Source: Streptomyces sp. NBC_01264 (lineage in GTDB: Bacteria; Actinomycetota; Actinomycetes; Streptomycetales; Streptomycetaceae). From it: DNA of 64,000 bases. The notes under the pieces were generated by a model. It did not search any database. It had not been told where the DNA came from and worked only from the letters and a program-made list of their open reading frames with translations. The stretch is from the NCBI RefSeq assembly GCF_026340675.1, contig NZ_JAPEOX010000004.1:255980-319979 (forward strand). The letters run 5' to 3'. Position 1 is the first letter of the stretch. Every line of letters starts with the position of its first letter. This document shows positions 34,698 to 42,735 of the stretch, piece by piece. A program made the translations under genes and the position numbers.

Positions 34698-35273
34698 CTA
34701 CGCGACGGCCAGCCGCCCGGCCGCCGCATCCGCGTGCTTGCGGCCGTTCCGGAGCGCGGTCGCGTGCCCCTTGTAGGCCTTGCGGAACAGCTCTGCTCCC
34801 GCGTCGGTCGTCACGGTCAGCAGGTACCGGGTGCCGTCGGTGGAGTAGGTGAGCTTTGCGGTTGCGGCGCCGGTGGCGTAGGTGAAGCCGAGCACCGGAC
34901 CTCCGTCGGACTCGTCGGCCGTCCACCCCTCCGCCGCTGCGGCACCCTTGCGCACGGCGTGGAGCGGTGCGGCCATGAGGGAGACGGCCATGTCGCGGGG
35001 GGAGCGGCGGACGTAGGACAACAGGCCGTTGCGGTGGGTGAAGGTGTACCCGTCGACGTACGCCAGCGACCTCCAGTCGCCGAGCACGAAGCGGCACTTC
35101 CCGCACTGGCTGGCGCCCGGGCAGAGGCGCAGGTCGGGCGCGTAGCACCTTGGGCAGCGCGCCGGCGCGCCCTCCAGGGTGCCCGCAGCCGCCGCCGCGG
35201 CCTCCTGTCCGCGGGGGATCGCGGTCCGGAACTGGCTGACCGGTGCAGCGGCTTCGGCGGTGTTGAGCGGCAT
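34698..35273 (-). CDS. Zinc-ribbon protein of unknown function
   Basis: 191 residues. A four-Cys zinc ribbon is near 40-60 (CPRCYAPDLRLCPGASQCGKC; one Cys is additional). The C-terminal 100 residues form a beta-rich domain (PVLGFTYATGAATAKLTYST, TRYLLTVTTDAGAELFRKAY). ATG at 35271-35273; the upstream extension is promoter sequence. Single gene behind its promoter. Confidence 0.75.
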   Translation of the reverse strand: MPLNTAEAAAPVSQFRTAIPRGQEAAAAAAGTLEGAPARCPRCYAPDLRLCPGASQCGKCRFVLGDWRSLAYVDGYTFTHRNGLLSYVRRSPRDMAVSLMAAPLHAVRKGAAAAEGWTADESDGGPVLGFTYATGAATAKLTYSTDGTRYLLTVTTDAGAELFRKAYKGHATALRNGRKHADAAAGRLAVA

Positions 35274-35311
35274 GGTCGACTCCTCGCGACGGGCGGTTCG
35301 TAGGCGCCGGG

Positions 35312-35328
35312 GGGCGCTTGCTCCGCCC
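35312..35328 (-). promoter_or_regulatory. Conserved leader stem-loop with GAGCAAG loop
   Basis: Minus strand GGGCG-GAGCAAG-CGCCC, with TACGAACC about 8 nt downstream. Confidence 0.66.
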
Positions 35329-35343
35329 GTTCCGACACGCACT

Positions 35344-35384
35344 AATTTACCCGCACCGAGGAGTCGAGTCAAGTTATGCGCGCC
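35344..35384 (-). promoter_or_regulatory. Shared-family promoter, copy 9
   Basis: Minus strand: GCGCGCATAAC box, -35 TTGACT (35367-35372), 17-bp spacer, -10 TAAATT (35344-35349). Confidence 0.92.
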
Positions 35385-35387
35385 GAA

Positions 35388-35612
35388 CTATCCGGGGAGG
35401 GGTGCCTCCTGGCGGCGGGCCTTGCGGCGGGCGCTGCGCCGGGCCAGTGCGCGTTCGGCCGGGCCGATCGCGACGACCGTGACGACGATGGACACCATCC
35501 GAGCCCACAGTGGGGGCTCGTCGCCGGTCGCGAGGAGCCAGGCTCCGGAGAAGAGGAGGCCCGCCGCGAAGTACAAGAGGACCTGGGCGACGCTGATCGT
35601 GCGGATGAACAC
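35388..35612 (-). CDS. Small two-helix membrane protein
   Basis: 74 residues; GTG start behind AGGAG. Two membrane helices (VAQVLLYFAAGLLFSGAWLL and WARMVSIVVTVVAIGPA) and a basic C-terminus (RRSARRKARRQ). Second gene behind the 36.0-kb promoter, after the Cys-rich protein. Confidence 0.68.
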   Translation of the reverse strand: MFIRTISVAQVLLYFAAGLLFSGAWLLATGDEPPLWARMVSIVVTVVAIGPAERALARRSARRKARRQEAPLPG

Positions 35613-35736
35613 GGGTGTTGATCTCCTGTCGGTGTAGGTGGTGGGGCGGGTGGTCGGGCGGGGCGCACCGAGGAGGCGGCGTCCGCCCGGGTCTCGCCCG
35701 GTGGCGGCCCGGAGTCGGGCCGCCACCGGGAGGGGG

Positions 35737-35931
35737 TCAGCAGGGGAAGTCGGCGTGGCACTGGTGGCAGCAGCGGCCGCAGCTCGCCTCGCAGTTGACC
35801 TGGACGCGCTCGCCGCAGCCCTCGCAGCAGACGTCCGCGTCATCCGGAGCGAAGAAGCCGCCGATGCCGGTCCCGTCCTCGCAGGCGCATGCGGTGGGGA
35901 TGGTCTGGGTGGCGGTGGCGGTGAGCTGCAT
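35737..35931 (-). CDS. Very cysteine-rich 64-residue protein
   Basis: Twelve Cys in 64 residues, in CxC, CCxxC, C-x3-C-x2-CC-x2-C groupings (CACEDG, CCEGCGE, then CEASCGRCCHQC). Two or more metal sites are likely, as in zinc-knuckle or metallothionein-like proteins. ATG behind GAGGAG. First gene of the unit behind its shared promoter. No family assigned. Confidence 0.75.
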   Translation of the reverse strand: MQLTATATQTIPTACACEDGTGIGGFFAPDDADVCCEGCGERVQVNCEASCGRCCHQCHADFPC

Positions 35932-35966
35932 CTTCGTCTCCTCGGTGTGGTTCGCAGTGGCCGGTG

Positions 35967-35983
35967 GGGCGCTTGCTCCGCCC
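35967..35983 (-). promoter_or_regulatory. Conserved leader stem-loop with GAGCAAG loop
   Basis: Minus strand GGGCG-GAGCAAG-CGCCC, followed by CACTGCGAACC about 7 nt later. Confidence 0.68.
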
Positions 35984-35997
35984 TTCCAACAGTCACT

Positions 35998-36038
35998 AAT
36001 TTACCCGCACGGGGGAGTGATGTCAAGTTTTACGCGTC
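35998..36038 (-). promoter_or_regulatory. Shared-family promoter, copy 10
   Basis: Minus strand: GACGCGTAAAAC box, -35 TTGACA (36021-36026), 17-bp spacer, -10 TAAATT (35998-36003), AGTGA. Confidence 0.94.
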
Positions 36039-36089
36039 ACTAGTAGGCGTGGATGCCGGGCGCGGATCTGCGCCCGGCGGAGGGGGCGG

Positions 36090-36659
36090 TCAGCGGCGGT
36101 TGAGGTGGATCGCGTCGACTACGGGCGTTCCCTGCTCGGTGAACCCGAAGCGGGTGACCGTGACGGGGCGCGCGCGACGTCGTGTGGGGTTGGTGTAGTC
36201 GGCGAGCAGCGGGGCGACGATGACGCCCACCTCCGCCTTGCCGGGGCCGCCCGACCAGCGCACGGTCAGGTCGTGGGACTTCACGCCGCGCCCACGGCGT
36301 ACGGAGAACCGGACCCCGGGGAACGCGCGCCGCAGCTCCCGGCGGAGGTGGGTGGCCGTGACCTTCGGGGGAAGCCAGGTGTGGCGGTCGTAGATCTCGT
36401 TCGGGACCGGCATCGGAATGACGGCGGTGTACTCGATGTGGACCAGCGGGAGCGCGCCGCCGTCGAGTGCGTGCAGCTCGTAGTGGGAGGCGGGTGCGCC
36501 GTGCATCGTGGCGGACATGCACGCCAGGCACGTGCACGGCTGCACCCTCCACAGCCGCCTGCTGGCCGCGTCGCCCGTGTACCTGACCCAGGTTCCTGCG
36601 GGGAGGCGCAGGGCCAGGTAGCCGGCGGCGTGCGGGGAGGTGGCGCGGGCGGTGTCCAT
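36090..36659 (-). CDS. LPD29-domain protein (short form)
   Basis: 189 residues. The C-terminal half fits the LPD29 (large polyvalent protein-associated) domain: KVTATHLRRELRRAFPGVRF, SVRRGRGVKSHDLTVRWSGG, PGKAEVGVIVAPLLADY. The N-terminal part has a CTCLACM motif. LPD29 occurs on conjugative elements and phages; its role is unknown. ATG at 36657-36659. Related over this domain to 42736-43749. Confidence 0.75.
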   Translation of the reverse strand: MDTARATSPHAAGYLALRLPAGTWVRYTGDAASRRLWRVQPCTCLACMSATMHGAPASHYELHALDGGALPLVHIEYTAVIPMPVPNEIYDRHTWLPPKVTATHLRRELRRAFPGVRFSVRRGRGVKSHDLTVRWSGGPGKAEVGVIVAPLLADYTNPTRRRARPVTVTRFGFTEQGTPVVDAIHLNRR

Positions 36660-36732
36660 CAGGTCGCATCCTTCGTCGTCGTGGGCCGGTCGCGTGATCC
36701 GCTGCGGGGCGGCCCCTCGTTCCGTAATCACT

Positions 36733-36773
36733 AAATTACCCACGCGGGGCGCGACTGTCAAGTTATACGCGTC
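36733..36773 (-). promoter_or_regulatory. Shared-family promoter, copy 11
   Basis: Minus strand: GACGCGTATAAC box, -35 TTGACA (36756-36761), 17-bp spacer, -10 TAATTT (36733-36738), AGTGA. Confidence 0.93.
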
Positions 36774-36801
36774 GCGGAGTGCCGCTCCTTCGCCGGGCCT
36801 G

Positions 36802-37185
36802 CTAGCCCTTCACGGTGTGCAGGCCAGGCCAGTTCCGGGTGCAGTCCGGGCAGAGGGTTCCGCAGTCGTCCAGGGGCTCGGCGTGCGCGTGCCAGCCCGC
36901 AGCGCGGGCGGACCGCCGGCCCTCGGTCCAGCCCCCGGGGAACGTGGCCTCGCGTCCGCAGTCGGGGCAGGTGACCATGTGCTGGCTCATCTCCCCGGCG
37001 CGCGCGTCGAGCTGCTCCAGGACCGTCCTCGCGTTCTCGACGTGCAGGTGCGCGTGTTCGTGCCGCAGTGACGACAGGCTCTGGCCGTCGTAGACCAGGG
37101 CGAGGACGTCAGCCAGGAGCATGCGGCCCGCCGCGTCGTCGTCGAAGAGGAGGCGGGTGAGCTGTTCGAGGGGCTGGGTGGTCAT
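36802..37185 (-). CDS. Zinc-ribbon protein
   Basis: 127 residues. Helical N-terminus (LEQLTRLLFDDDAAGRMLLAD) and a C-terminal zinc ribbon: CPDCGREATF, then HAEPLDDCGTLCPDC. The ribbon resembles that of 38079-38354 (ECGDCG ... NLDDCGCPHHLCGDC), so the two share ancestry in this part. ATG behind AAGGAAGG. Third gene behind the 38.43-kb promoter. Confidence 0.74.
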   Translation of the reverse strand: MTTQPLEQLTRLLFDDDAAGRMLLADVLALVYDGQSLSSLRHEHAHLHVENARTVLEQLDARAGEMSQHMVTCPDCGREATFPGGWTEGRRSARAAGWHAHAEPLDDCGTLCPDCTRNWPGLHTVKG

Positions 37186-37217
37186 GCTGGGCCTTCCTTC
37201 TGGGGATGTTTCGTGGG

Positions 37218-37859
37218 TCAGATGGCGTCGGCGCTGAGATCGCGCAGGAACACCCGGGGGTAGACGCCGAGGTCGTCGAGGGTGTCGATGGCTGCCCAAC
37301 CGGTGTGGTGACGAGCCGTGCCCCAGATCTGCCCGTGCCGCTTGTGGCCGCACCCGTCGGTCCACGTGAGGCGGGTAGGGGAGCCGGTGCAGAACCGCCA
37401 GGGGGCGGTGGGATCTCCGTCGAGCCAGTCGGCGGCGCTGGCGAAGTCCGTGAACTCCTCCTCGGTGAAGTCGTCGGTGCCGGGGCACGCGCACCTCACG
37501 TGCAGCGCCCAGCCGCTCGCGCGGTGTTCGATGCGGAGCGCCGCGTCGGGTTCGTTCCGGCAGTCCTCCACGGCCTTGAGCGCTCCGCGCACGGCGTCGT
37601 GACGGGTCAAGCCGAGGCGTCCGTACTGGCGGCGGTCTCCCTCGACGCCGCGCACGGCCCAGCCCCACCCGGAGGGGGTGACCGTGCCGGGCAGGTGCAG
37701 CACGGCGAAGGTGCGGGGGCTGGAATCGGCGGTGCCGGGGACGTCGAAGAACCAGCCGTCGACTCCGAAGGCGTCTCGGACCGTTACGCGGGTCCGTTCG
37801 CCGTCCTCGCTCCGGAGCGGGCGGTACTTCGCGAACGCGGGAAGCCGGGGGGTGCTCAT
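37218..37859 (-). CDS. Unknown 213-residue protein
   Basis: Starts MSTPRLPAFAKYRPL at 37857-37859. Contains GWFFDVPGTADSSPRTFAVL, IEHRASGWALHVRCACPGTD, DFTEEEFTDFASAADWLDGD and HTGWAAIDTLDDLGVYP. No membrane segment. Not recognised. Confidence 0.72.
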   Translation of the reverse strand: MSTPRLPAFAKYRPLRSEDGERTRVTVRDAFGVDGWFFDVPGTADSSPRTFAVLHLPGTVTPSGWGWAVRGVEGDRRQYGRLGLTRHDAVRGALKAVEDCRNEPDAALRIEHRASGWALHVRCACPGTDDFTEEEFTDFASAADWLDGDPTAPWRFCTGSPTRLTWTDGCGHKRHGQIWGTARHHTGWAAIDTLDDLGVYPRVFLRDLSADAI

Positions 37860-38078
37860 GCCTTGCCTCTCAAGATCGAACTTCTCGGGTATGACCAGCC
37901 GGCGCTGGGCGGAGCGTGAGATCGGCGGGTGCACCGTCTCTGGACGGCGCGCGTGTTCTCCTCGGCGAAGGACCTCGCGGGAAGGGGTGCTGTGGCTGAG
38001 CGCGACGCGGTGGCCTGTCCTGCGCCGGGTTCGGCCGGTGGGAGGGGCGGCCGGTGAGGCCGCCCCCGCCCGGCTGGG

Positions 38079-38354
38079 TTAGATGACGCGCATTCCGAAC
38101 AGGCGCGGCGTGGTGTCGACCTCGCCGCACAGGTCCTGGGCGCAGTCGCCGCAGAGGTGGTGGGGGCACCCGCAGTCGTCGAGGTTGTAGACGTGCCATC
38201 CGGCGTCGTGCGCGTCCTCCGTGCCCTCGTCCGCATCGTCGAGGAAGGGGGAGAGCTTGCCGCAGTCGCCGCACTCGATCCGGTCGTACTCGATGACCTC
38301 CAGGGGCTCCACGACCGTGGCGGTGAGGGGGGTCTCGGTCAGCGTGGCGGTCAT
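38079..38354 (-). CDS. Zinc-ribbon 91-residue protein, first of operon
   Basis: Cys pattern CGDCG ... CGCPHHLCGDCAQDLCG fits one or two zinc sites. ATG at 38352-38354; the upstream MTPLPDAGKLV is promoter sequence read as protein. Related in the ribbon to 36802-37185 in the same operon. Function unknown. Confidence 0.75.
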   Translation of the reverse strand: MTATLTETPLTATVVEPLEVIEYDRIECGDCGKLSPFLDDADEGTEDAHDAGWHVYNLDDCGCPHHLCGDCAQDLCGEVDTTPRLFGMRVI

Positions 38355-38396
38355 GGCGCTCCTTGCGGGGTGGGGCTGGTTCGTGGTGTCCGGTGA

Positions 38397-38411
38397 GGCG
38401 CTTGCTCCGCC
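38397..38411 (-). promoter_or_regulatory. Conserved leader stem-loop with GAGCAAG loop
   Basis: Minus strand GGCG-GAGCAAG-CGCC, with CCACGAACC about 10 nt downstream. Confidence 0.65.
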
Positions 38412-38425
38412 CTTCCGTAATCACT

Positions 38426-38466
38426 AATTTACCCGCATCGGGGAGTGGTGTCAAGTTTTACGCGTC
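38426..38466 (-). promoter_or_regulatory. Shared-family promoter, copy 12
   Basis: Minus strand: GACGCGTAAAAC box, -35 TTGACA (38449-38454), 17-bp spacer, -10 TAAATT (38426-38431), AGTGA. Confidence 0.94.
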
Positions 38467-38587
38467 ATTCTGGCGGGGGTCATCATCCGGGGCCGGGCGG
38501 CCCGCCGCGAGGCGGGTCTAGCCGGGCGCGGGTTCCAGCGCCCCGGGCGGCCCGGCGCTCCGAGGTGAGCGCCGGGGGTGAACGTGG

Positions 38588-38950
38588 TCAGTGGGAGTAG
38601 GCGTCGGTGTGCAGATCGATGCGGCCCGAGCGGGCCTCGTACCGCGCCCGCAGTGCCGCCGCCGCCCTCTCGGGCGGGATGGCGACGATCCCGTGACGCC
38701 GGTACATCAGGTCGGTGACGTCCTCGACGCTCACCACCCCGAAGGCGGACAGGCGCTCACGGGGCGGGAGCTGCGGCCAGACGGTGTCATAGAGGGTGCG
38801 CCGCGCCACAGAGACGGCCGCATCCGCTGCGTCGAGGAGCTGCTGGTCGAACTGGGCCGCGAGGGCCGCCTGGGCGGATGTCGCGCGGCGGCGGCTCAGC
38901 AGGAGGGCGAGGGCGCTGCGCAGGAGGTGGGGTCGGGAGGCGGTGGCCAT
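38588..38950 (-). CDS. Unknown helical 120-residue protein
   Basis: ATG behind AGGAG. Almost fully helical (LLRSALALLLSRRRATSAQA, AQFDQQLLDAADAAVSVARR, PERAAAALRARYEARSGRI). No family recognised. Single gene behind its shared promoter. Confidence 0.7.
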   Translation of the reverse strand: MATASRPHLLRSALALLLSRRRATSAQAALAAQFDQQLLDAADAAVSVARRTLYDTVWPQLPPRERLSAFGVVSVEDVTDLMYRRHGIVAIPPERAAAALRARYEARSGRIDLHTDAYSH

Positions 38951-39003
38951 GGGCGGGCTCCTGGGGTGAGTCGGGACGGACGGGGAATCACCCCGCATTC
39001 ACT

Positions 39004-39044
39004 AAATTACCCGAACGGGGGAGGGGGGTCAAGTTTTACGCCTC
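39004..39044 (-). promoter_or_regulatory. Shared-family promoter, copy 13
   Basis: Minus strand: GAGGCGTAAAAC box (one change), -35 TTGACC (39027-39032), 17-bp spacer, -10 TAATTT (39004-39009), AGTGA. The leader has a different hairpin (CGGGG-TGATT-CCCCG). Confidence 0.92.
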
Positions 39045-39080
39045 ACAGAATGCGGAGTGATCTGCAACGGCGGACCTGTT

Positions 39081-39446
39081 TCAGCCCCTCGCGGTGAGGC
39101 CGGCCGAGGCAGCCGCCGCCCACACCCTCTGCCAGCGGGCAGCGTCATCGCGCCGGAGGGAGTCCAGGTCGTCGGCGGTGATCCGCGTCCAGGTCGCCGT
39201 GTGGTGCGCCCCGACGCTGGGTGCAGTGGTGGAGATGCCGGTGATCACGCCCGTTGCCGAGTCCTGGGTGACGGTGCCGTAAGTGGGCGCCTCCCCGGTG
39301 TCCGTGTACGTCATGGCCGCGAGGCGCTCGCGCACGGCACGGCCGAGGAAGGCCCGCGTCCGCCCCTGGCGCCCATTGGGGAAGGTGATCTGCTCGGCGT
39401 AGAGCTCGCCATCGTCGATGACGGGGGCCTGCTCGGGTACGGACAT
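39081..39446 (-). CDS. Unknown 121-residue protein
   Basis: ATG behind AGGAG. Contains GELYAEQITFPNGRQGRTRA, RERLAAMTYTDTGEAPTYGT and HHTATWTRITADDLDSLRRD. Third gene of the operon behind the 41.0-kb promoter. Not recognised. Confidence 0.7.
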   Translation of the reverse strand: MSVPEQAPVIDDGELYAEQITFPNGRQGRTRAFLGRAVRERLAAMTYTDTGEAPTYGTVTQDSATGVITGISTTAPSVGAHHTATWTRITADDLDSLRRDDAARWQRVWAAAASAGLTARG

Positions 39447-39618
39447 GCTCAATCTCCTGGATCTGGCGGGAAGGCGCGACGGCCGGGGACGACATCGCGT
39501 CGCTCGTCGTCGCGGACGGATCGGTGTGTCAGTACGGAGGTCGGGGCGAACGGACGCCGGCCCTTCACGCGTCGCGCGGGAGCGGTGCGCCGCCGAGGTG
39601 CTGGCTGAGCCCAAGGGG

Positions 39619-40506
39619 TCAGGATGCGAGCGCCTGCTGGGCCGTGGCGTGGATGACCGCGAGCATGCCCTCGTCCTCCCCGTTTCCATTCGTGGCGAGC
39701 ACGGTCAGCGACGTCGCTGCGCGGCCGTCCCACGGGCCCTTGTGGCCTGAGCGGTGAGTGAGCCGGCCTTTCCAGAGCAGCGGTACTTCATCCCCGTCGG
39801 CGTGACCTGCGATCCAGACATGACCGCGTGGAGCGAGCGACTGAATCTGACAGACGTACACGGTGCCCTGCGCCTGGTCGGACCACGAGAACCAGGTGCC
39901 CGGAGCGAAGCCGGTCGGCTCGTACCGGGCGGGACCCGGAGCCTTCCACTTTTCGCCCGGCGCGGGCATGGCGGGCGGGTTGTACGGCGTCGCGCTGGGG
40001 GCCGGCACGGACTCGAAGGCGTAGCGCCACTGGGCGAGCTGGGCCGAGTCGGCCAGCACTTCGCGCACCGCCCGGCGGTGGGCCGTACGGACATCGCGAA
40101 GAAGGCGGCCGCGGGTCGTGATGCGGCGCGCGGGCACGCCGTTGAACGTGAACCGCTGGTGGGACTCGACGTGGGAACGGGGTGCGCCGTGCAGGGCGAC
40201 GAGGCGCTGGGCGCCGACCCGGCTCGACGTCACCTCGTGCCGGATGTCGAGCACCTCGTGCGGAGCTTCGATCGCCACCGTGGAGGTGAGGCGGTTCTCG
40301 CGGATCGTCCACTTCAGGTAGCGGTCCTCGGCGGAATCCGTGCCGTCGCCCGACCGGAACACGGCGTGACGCTTCACGCCGTCGGGGCACAGCAGCCAGC
40401 CGTGACCGTCGGGGTGCTCGGTGCAGCCGAACCGTTCGAGGAGAAGCGCCGTCGGCGAGGGGCTCGCGGCGTACTCCTGCGCCTGGAGCAGGGTGGGAAG
40501 GGGCAT
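39619..40506 (-). CDS. Unknown 295-residue protein
   Basis: ATG at 40504-40506. The N-terminus has a possible Cys-His site (RFGCTEHPDGHGWLLCPDGV). A middle KWTIRENRLTSTVAIEA segment and a C-terminal GTWFSWSDQAQGTVYVCQ, HVWIAGHADGDEVPLLW follow. No family recognised. Second gene of its operon. Confidence 0.72.
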   Translation of the reverse strand: MPLPTLLQAQEYAASPSPTALLLERFGCTEHPDGHGWLLCPDGVKRHAVFRSGDGTDSAEDRYLKWTIRENRLTSTVAIEAPHEVLDIRHEVTSSRVGAQRLVALHGAPRSHVESHQRFTFNGVPARRITTRGRLLRDVRTAHRRAVREVLADSAQLAQWRYAFESVPAPSATPYNPPAMPAPGEKWKAPGPARYEPTGFAPGTWFSWSDQAQGTVYVCQIQSLAPRGHVWIAGHADGDEVPLLWKGRLTHRSGHKGPWDGRAATSLTVLATNGNGEDEGMLAVIHATAQQALAS

Positions 40507-40550
40507 GGCCGGTACTCCTCGCTGTGTGTAGGGCCCGGGGGTCGGCGGGA

Positions 40551-40928
40551 TCAGATACCGCTGAGGCGCGCGTGGCGCTTGCGCAGGCGCAGGCTGCTCG
40601 CGGTGATGCGAACCGGGTGGCTGGGGCCGAAGTCCCGCAGACCGCGATCGATGTGGCGCAGAGTGCGCTCCGAAAGGTCGTCAAGAGCGCCGTGGACGCG
40701 GGTGATCTCCTTGCGGAACACGAGGGTGACCGTGCCGCCCTGCCCGGCCTTGGCGTCACCGGCCGGGTAGAACCACACGCCGTAGCTGCTCTTCGGGTCG
40801 GTCGGATCGATGTGGCTGAGGATGACCGCCTTGCCGACCCTGGTGCTCAGGCCCTTGGCGATGCGCACTCGTATCACGGTGCCGATGGGCAGCAGTTTCG
40901 TGGCGGACGCGCTGGCGGGGGAAGTCAT
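40551..40928 (-). CDS. Unknown 125-residue basic protein
   Basis: ATG at 40926-40928 behind AAGGAG. A beta-barrel-like pattern (LLPIGTVIRVRIAKGLSTRV, GKAVILSHIDP, SSYGVWFYPAGDA, GGTVTLVFRKEITRVHG) and a basic tail. First gene behind the promoter at 41000-41029. Confidence 0.72.
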   Translation of the reverse strand: MTSPASASATKLLPIGTVIRVRIAKGLSTRVGKAVILSHIDPTDPKSSYGVWFYPAGDAKAGQGGTVTLVFRKEITRVHGALDDLSERTLRHIDRGLRDFGPSHPVRITASSLRLRKRHARLSGI

Positions 40929-40999
40929 CCGGAGCTCCTTGAAGGGGTGGCGCGAGGCCGGTGGTGGCGCTGCCGGGAGGGCCGCTGCCTGCACTCACT

Positions 41000-41041
41000 A
41001 AATTACCCACCCACCCCGGAAGGTGTCAAGTTTTACGCGTC
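41000..41041 (-). promoter_or_regulatory. Shared-family promoter, copy 14
   Basis: Minus strand: GACGCGTAAAAC box, -35 TTGACA (41024-41029), 18-bp spacer, -10 TAATTT (41000-41005), AGTGA. Confidence 0.93.
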
Positions 41042-41083
41042 ACGATGCCGTGGCCTGCTCCCCTTGCCCCCGGGGCCGGAGGG

Positions 41084-41971
41084 TCAGCCGACGGTGACGA
41101 GGCGCACGGCGTAGGCGAGCAGCACGCTCGTGGCGGCCGTCCCGTCGGCCACGTCAAGGGTGAAGCGGGTGGTCGAGCCGGGGTACTGACGCGAGGCGCT
41201 GCGCCGGATCACCAGGTGCCGTCCCTCGCGTGTGAAGGAGATCCCGGGAGCCGCGGGAAGGGACTCGGGCAGTTCTCCGGCGAGGCCGCGGGACGCGTTC
41301 GGCGCATCGCTGCCGGGGAGGCCGGCGAGGTCCGCCGCCAGGTGCTGAAGGTGGTACTCCTCGTGGGCGCATCCGCCGTGACAGGTCAGCAGGGCCAGGC
41401 GGGTCCCCCCGCTGCAGCCGTACAGCGCGTGCCGGGTCGTCGCGCCGAGCTGTTTCGTGCGTACGACGGCGGCTCCGGCGTCCGGGTTGTCGCGCACCAG
41501 CCAGAACGCCTCGCCCTCGGCATCCCGGAACGTCCAGCTGATGCGGGCGCCGTAGTCGTTGCGTACGGACTGCCAGTCGGCCTTGACGCCCGTGTTCTCT
41601 CCCTGCCAGGTCATCAGGTGGACATCACTGCGTCCGCCTGCCGGATCGGCGAGGAGCGCGCCGGGAGTGAGAGCCCAGGGCCGCACGCGGCCCAGCAGCA
41701 GGGGAGTTCCGGCCGGCCAGCCTTCCAGAGGGCGCTGCTCGCCGGAAAGGGTGGACACGGGGCAGGCGCCGCAGGCGCCGGCCTTGCCGCACCGGTCGTA
41801 TCCGCCCCACCCCTGGCGGCCGGTGCGGGACTCGAACAGCCCCGTGTATCCGATCGGCAGCAACCCGCACTGGTGGCGCGTGTCGAAGTGGGCGTTCAGG
41901 CTGAGCCTGTTCCAGCCCTGCCCGTCGGGGCCGTGAGGGCCGTAGGTGGGCTGTTCGAGGAAGAGGGGCAC
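41084..41971 (-). CDS. Unknown 295-residue Cys-containing protein
   Basis: GTG start at 41969-41971 behind GGAGAG. Cys groups RCGKAGACGACP (about 60) and YGCSGG ... TCHGGCAHEEYH (about 185-205) suggest metal binding. LHMT-like stretches DVHLMTWQGENTGVKADW and RISWTFRDAEGEAFWLV. Second gene behind the 42.6-kb promoter. Not recognised. Confidence 0.72.
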   Translation of the reverse strand: MPLFLEQPTYGPHGPDGQGWNRLSLNAHFDTRHQCGLLPIGYTGLFESRTGRQGWGGYDRCGKAGACGACPVSTLSGEQRPLEGWPAGTPLLLGRVRPWALTPGALLADPAGGRSDVHLMTWQGENTGVKADWQSVRNDYGARISWTFRDAEGEAFWLVRDNPDAGAAVVRTKQLGATTRHALYGCSGGTRLALLTCHGGCAHEEYHLQHLAADLAGLPGSDAPNASRGLAGELPESLPAAPGISFTREGRHLVIRRSASRQYPGSTTRFTLDVADGTAATSVLLAYAVRLVTVG

Positions 41972-42103
41972 GGGAGCTCTCCGGTGAGAAGGCGGTGGCG
42001 GGTGAGAAGAATGGGCGCCGGCCCGGGGCCGGCGCATCGCGTGCCGCCCGGAAGCCGGGCGATCGGCGGATCAGGGGAGCCGGCCGAGCGGCACGCTGGA
42101 GGC

Positions 42104-42499
42104 TCAGGCCCCTTCGGCCTTTCCGATGTAGCGGTCGGCGGCGCGGTCGAGCGGCTCCAGGGCGCGCAGCACGGACGAGATGCCCCGCCCGTCGGTCCAG
42201 TTCCACTTGATGTAGCCCGGCCCCGGGGTGGGCACTTCCGTCAGCGGGTCGATGACCAGCGGGCGGGGGTCCACCACGTTGGTACCCGGGACGACGTAGT
42301 GGCGGTACACCACGGCCCATCGGGCCTGGGGCGCGTTGCAGACCACGACGTAGTAGTCGTTGGGCAGGCGCAGCAGCGCCACGGTCCAGCCGGCAGGCGA
42401 GTTGGCGTCGTAGGTGACCCGGATTCCGAGGTGGCCGACGCCCGGGATCCTGGGAAGCGGCGCGCGCAGGGTGAGGTCGTCGCTCGTGCGTCGGGGCAT
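42104..42499 (-). CDS. Unknown 131-residue protein
   Basis: ATG at 42497-42499 behind AAGGAG. Contains GIRVTYDANSPAGWTVALLR, NDYYVVVCNAPQARWAVVYR, then GYIKWNWTDGRGISSVLRAL: beta-rich N-terminal part, helical end. First gene behind its promoter. Confidence 0.72.
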   Translation of the reverse strand: MPRRTSDDLTLRAPLPRIPGVGHLGIRVTYDANSPAGWTVALLRLPNDYYVVVCNAPQARWAVVYRHYVVPGTNVVDPRPLVIDPLTEVPTPGPGYIKWNWTDGRGISSVLRALEPLDRAADRYIGKAEGA

Positions 42500-42623
42500 G
42501 GGAACTCCTTGCGGTTCGGGGCCTGGCGGGTCGGGTGCGCTCATCGGCCAGAGGTCGGATGCGCTTCTTCTGATGGTGCGAGGGGCCGGCGGGGGTGGTG
42601 CACCCGCTTCGCCGGTCTTCACT

Positions 42624-42664
42624 AAATTACTCGACGCGGGCAGCTAGGTCAAGTTTTACGCGTT
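42624..42664 (-). promoter_or_regulatory. Shared-family promoter, copy 15
   Basis: Minus strand: AACGCGTAAAAC box, -35 TTGACC (42647-42652), 17-bp spacer, -10 TAATTT (42624-42629), AGTGA. Confidence 0.93.
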
Positions 42665-42735
42665 GGACGCCGGAGGGGCCGGCGGCTCGCAGGTCGGGCG
42701 CGGGCGCGAGGCTGCGCCCCGCGCCCCGGAGTCGG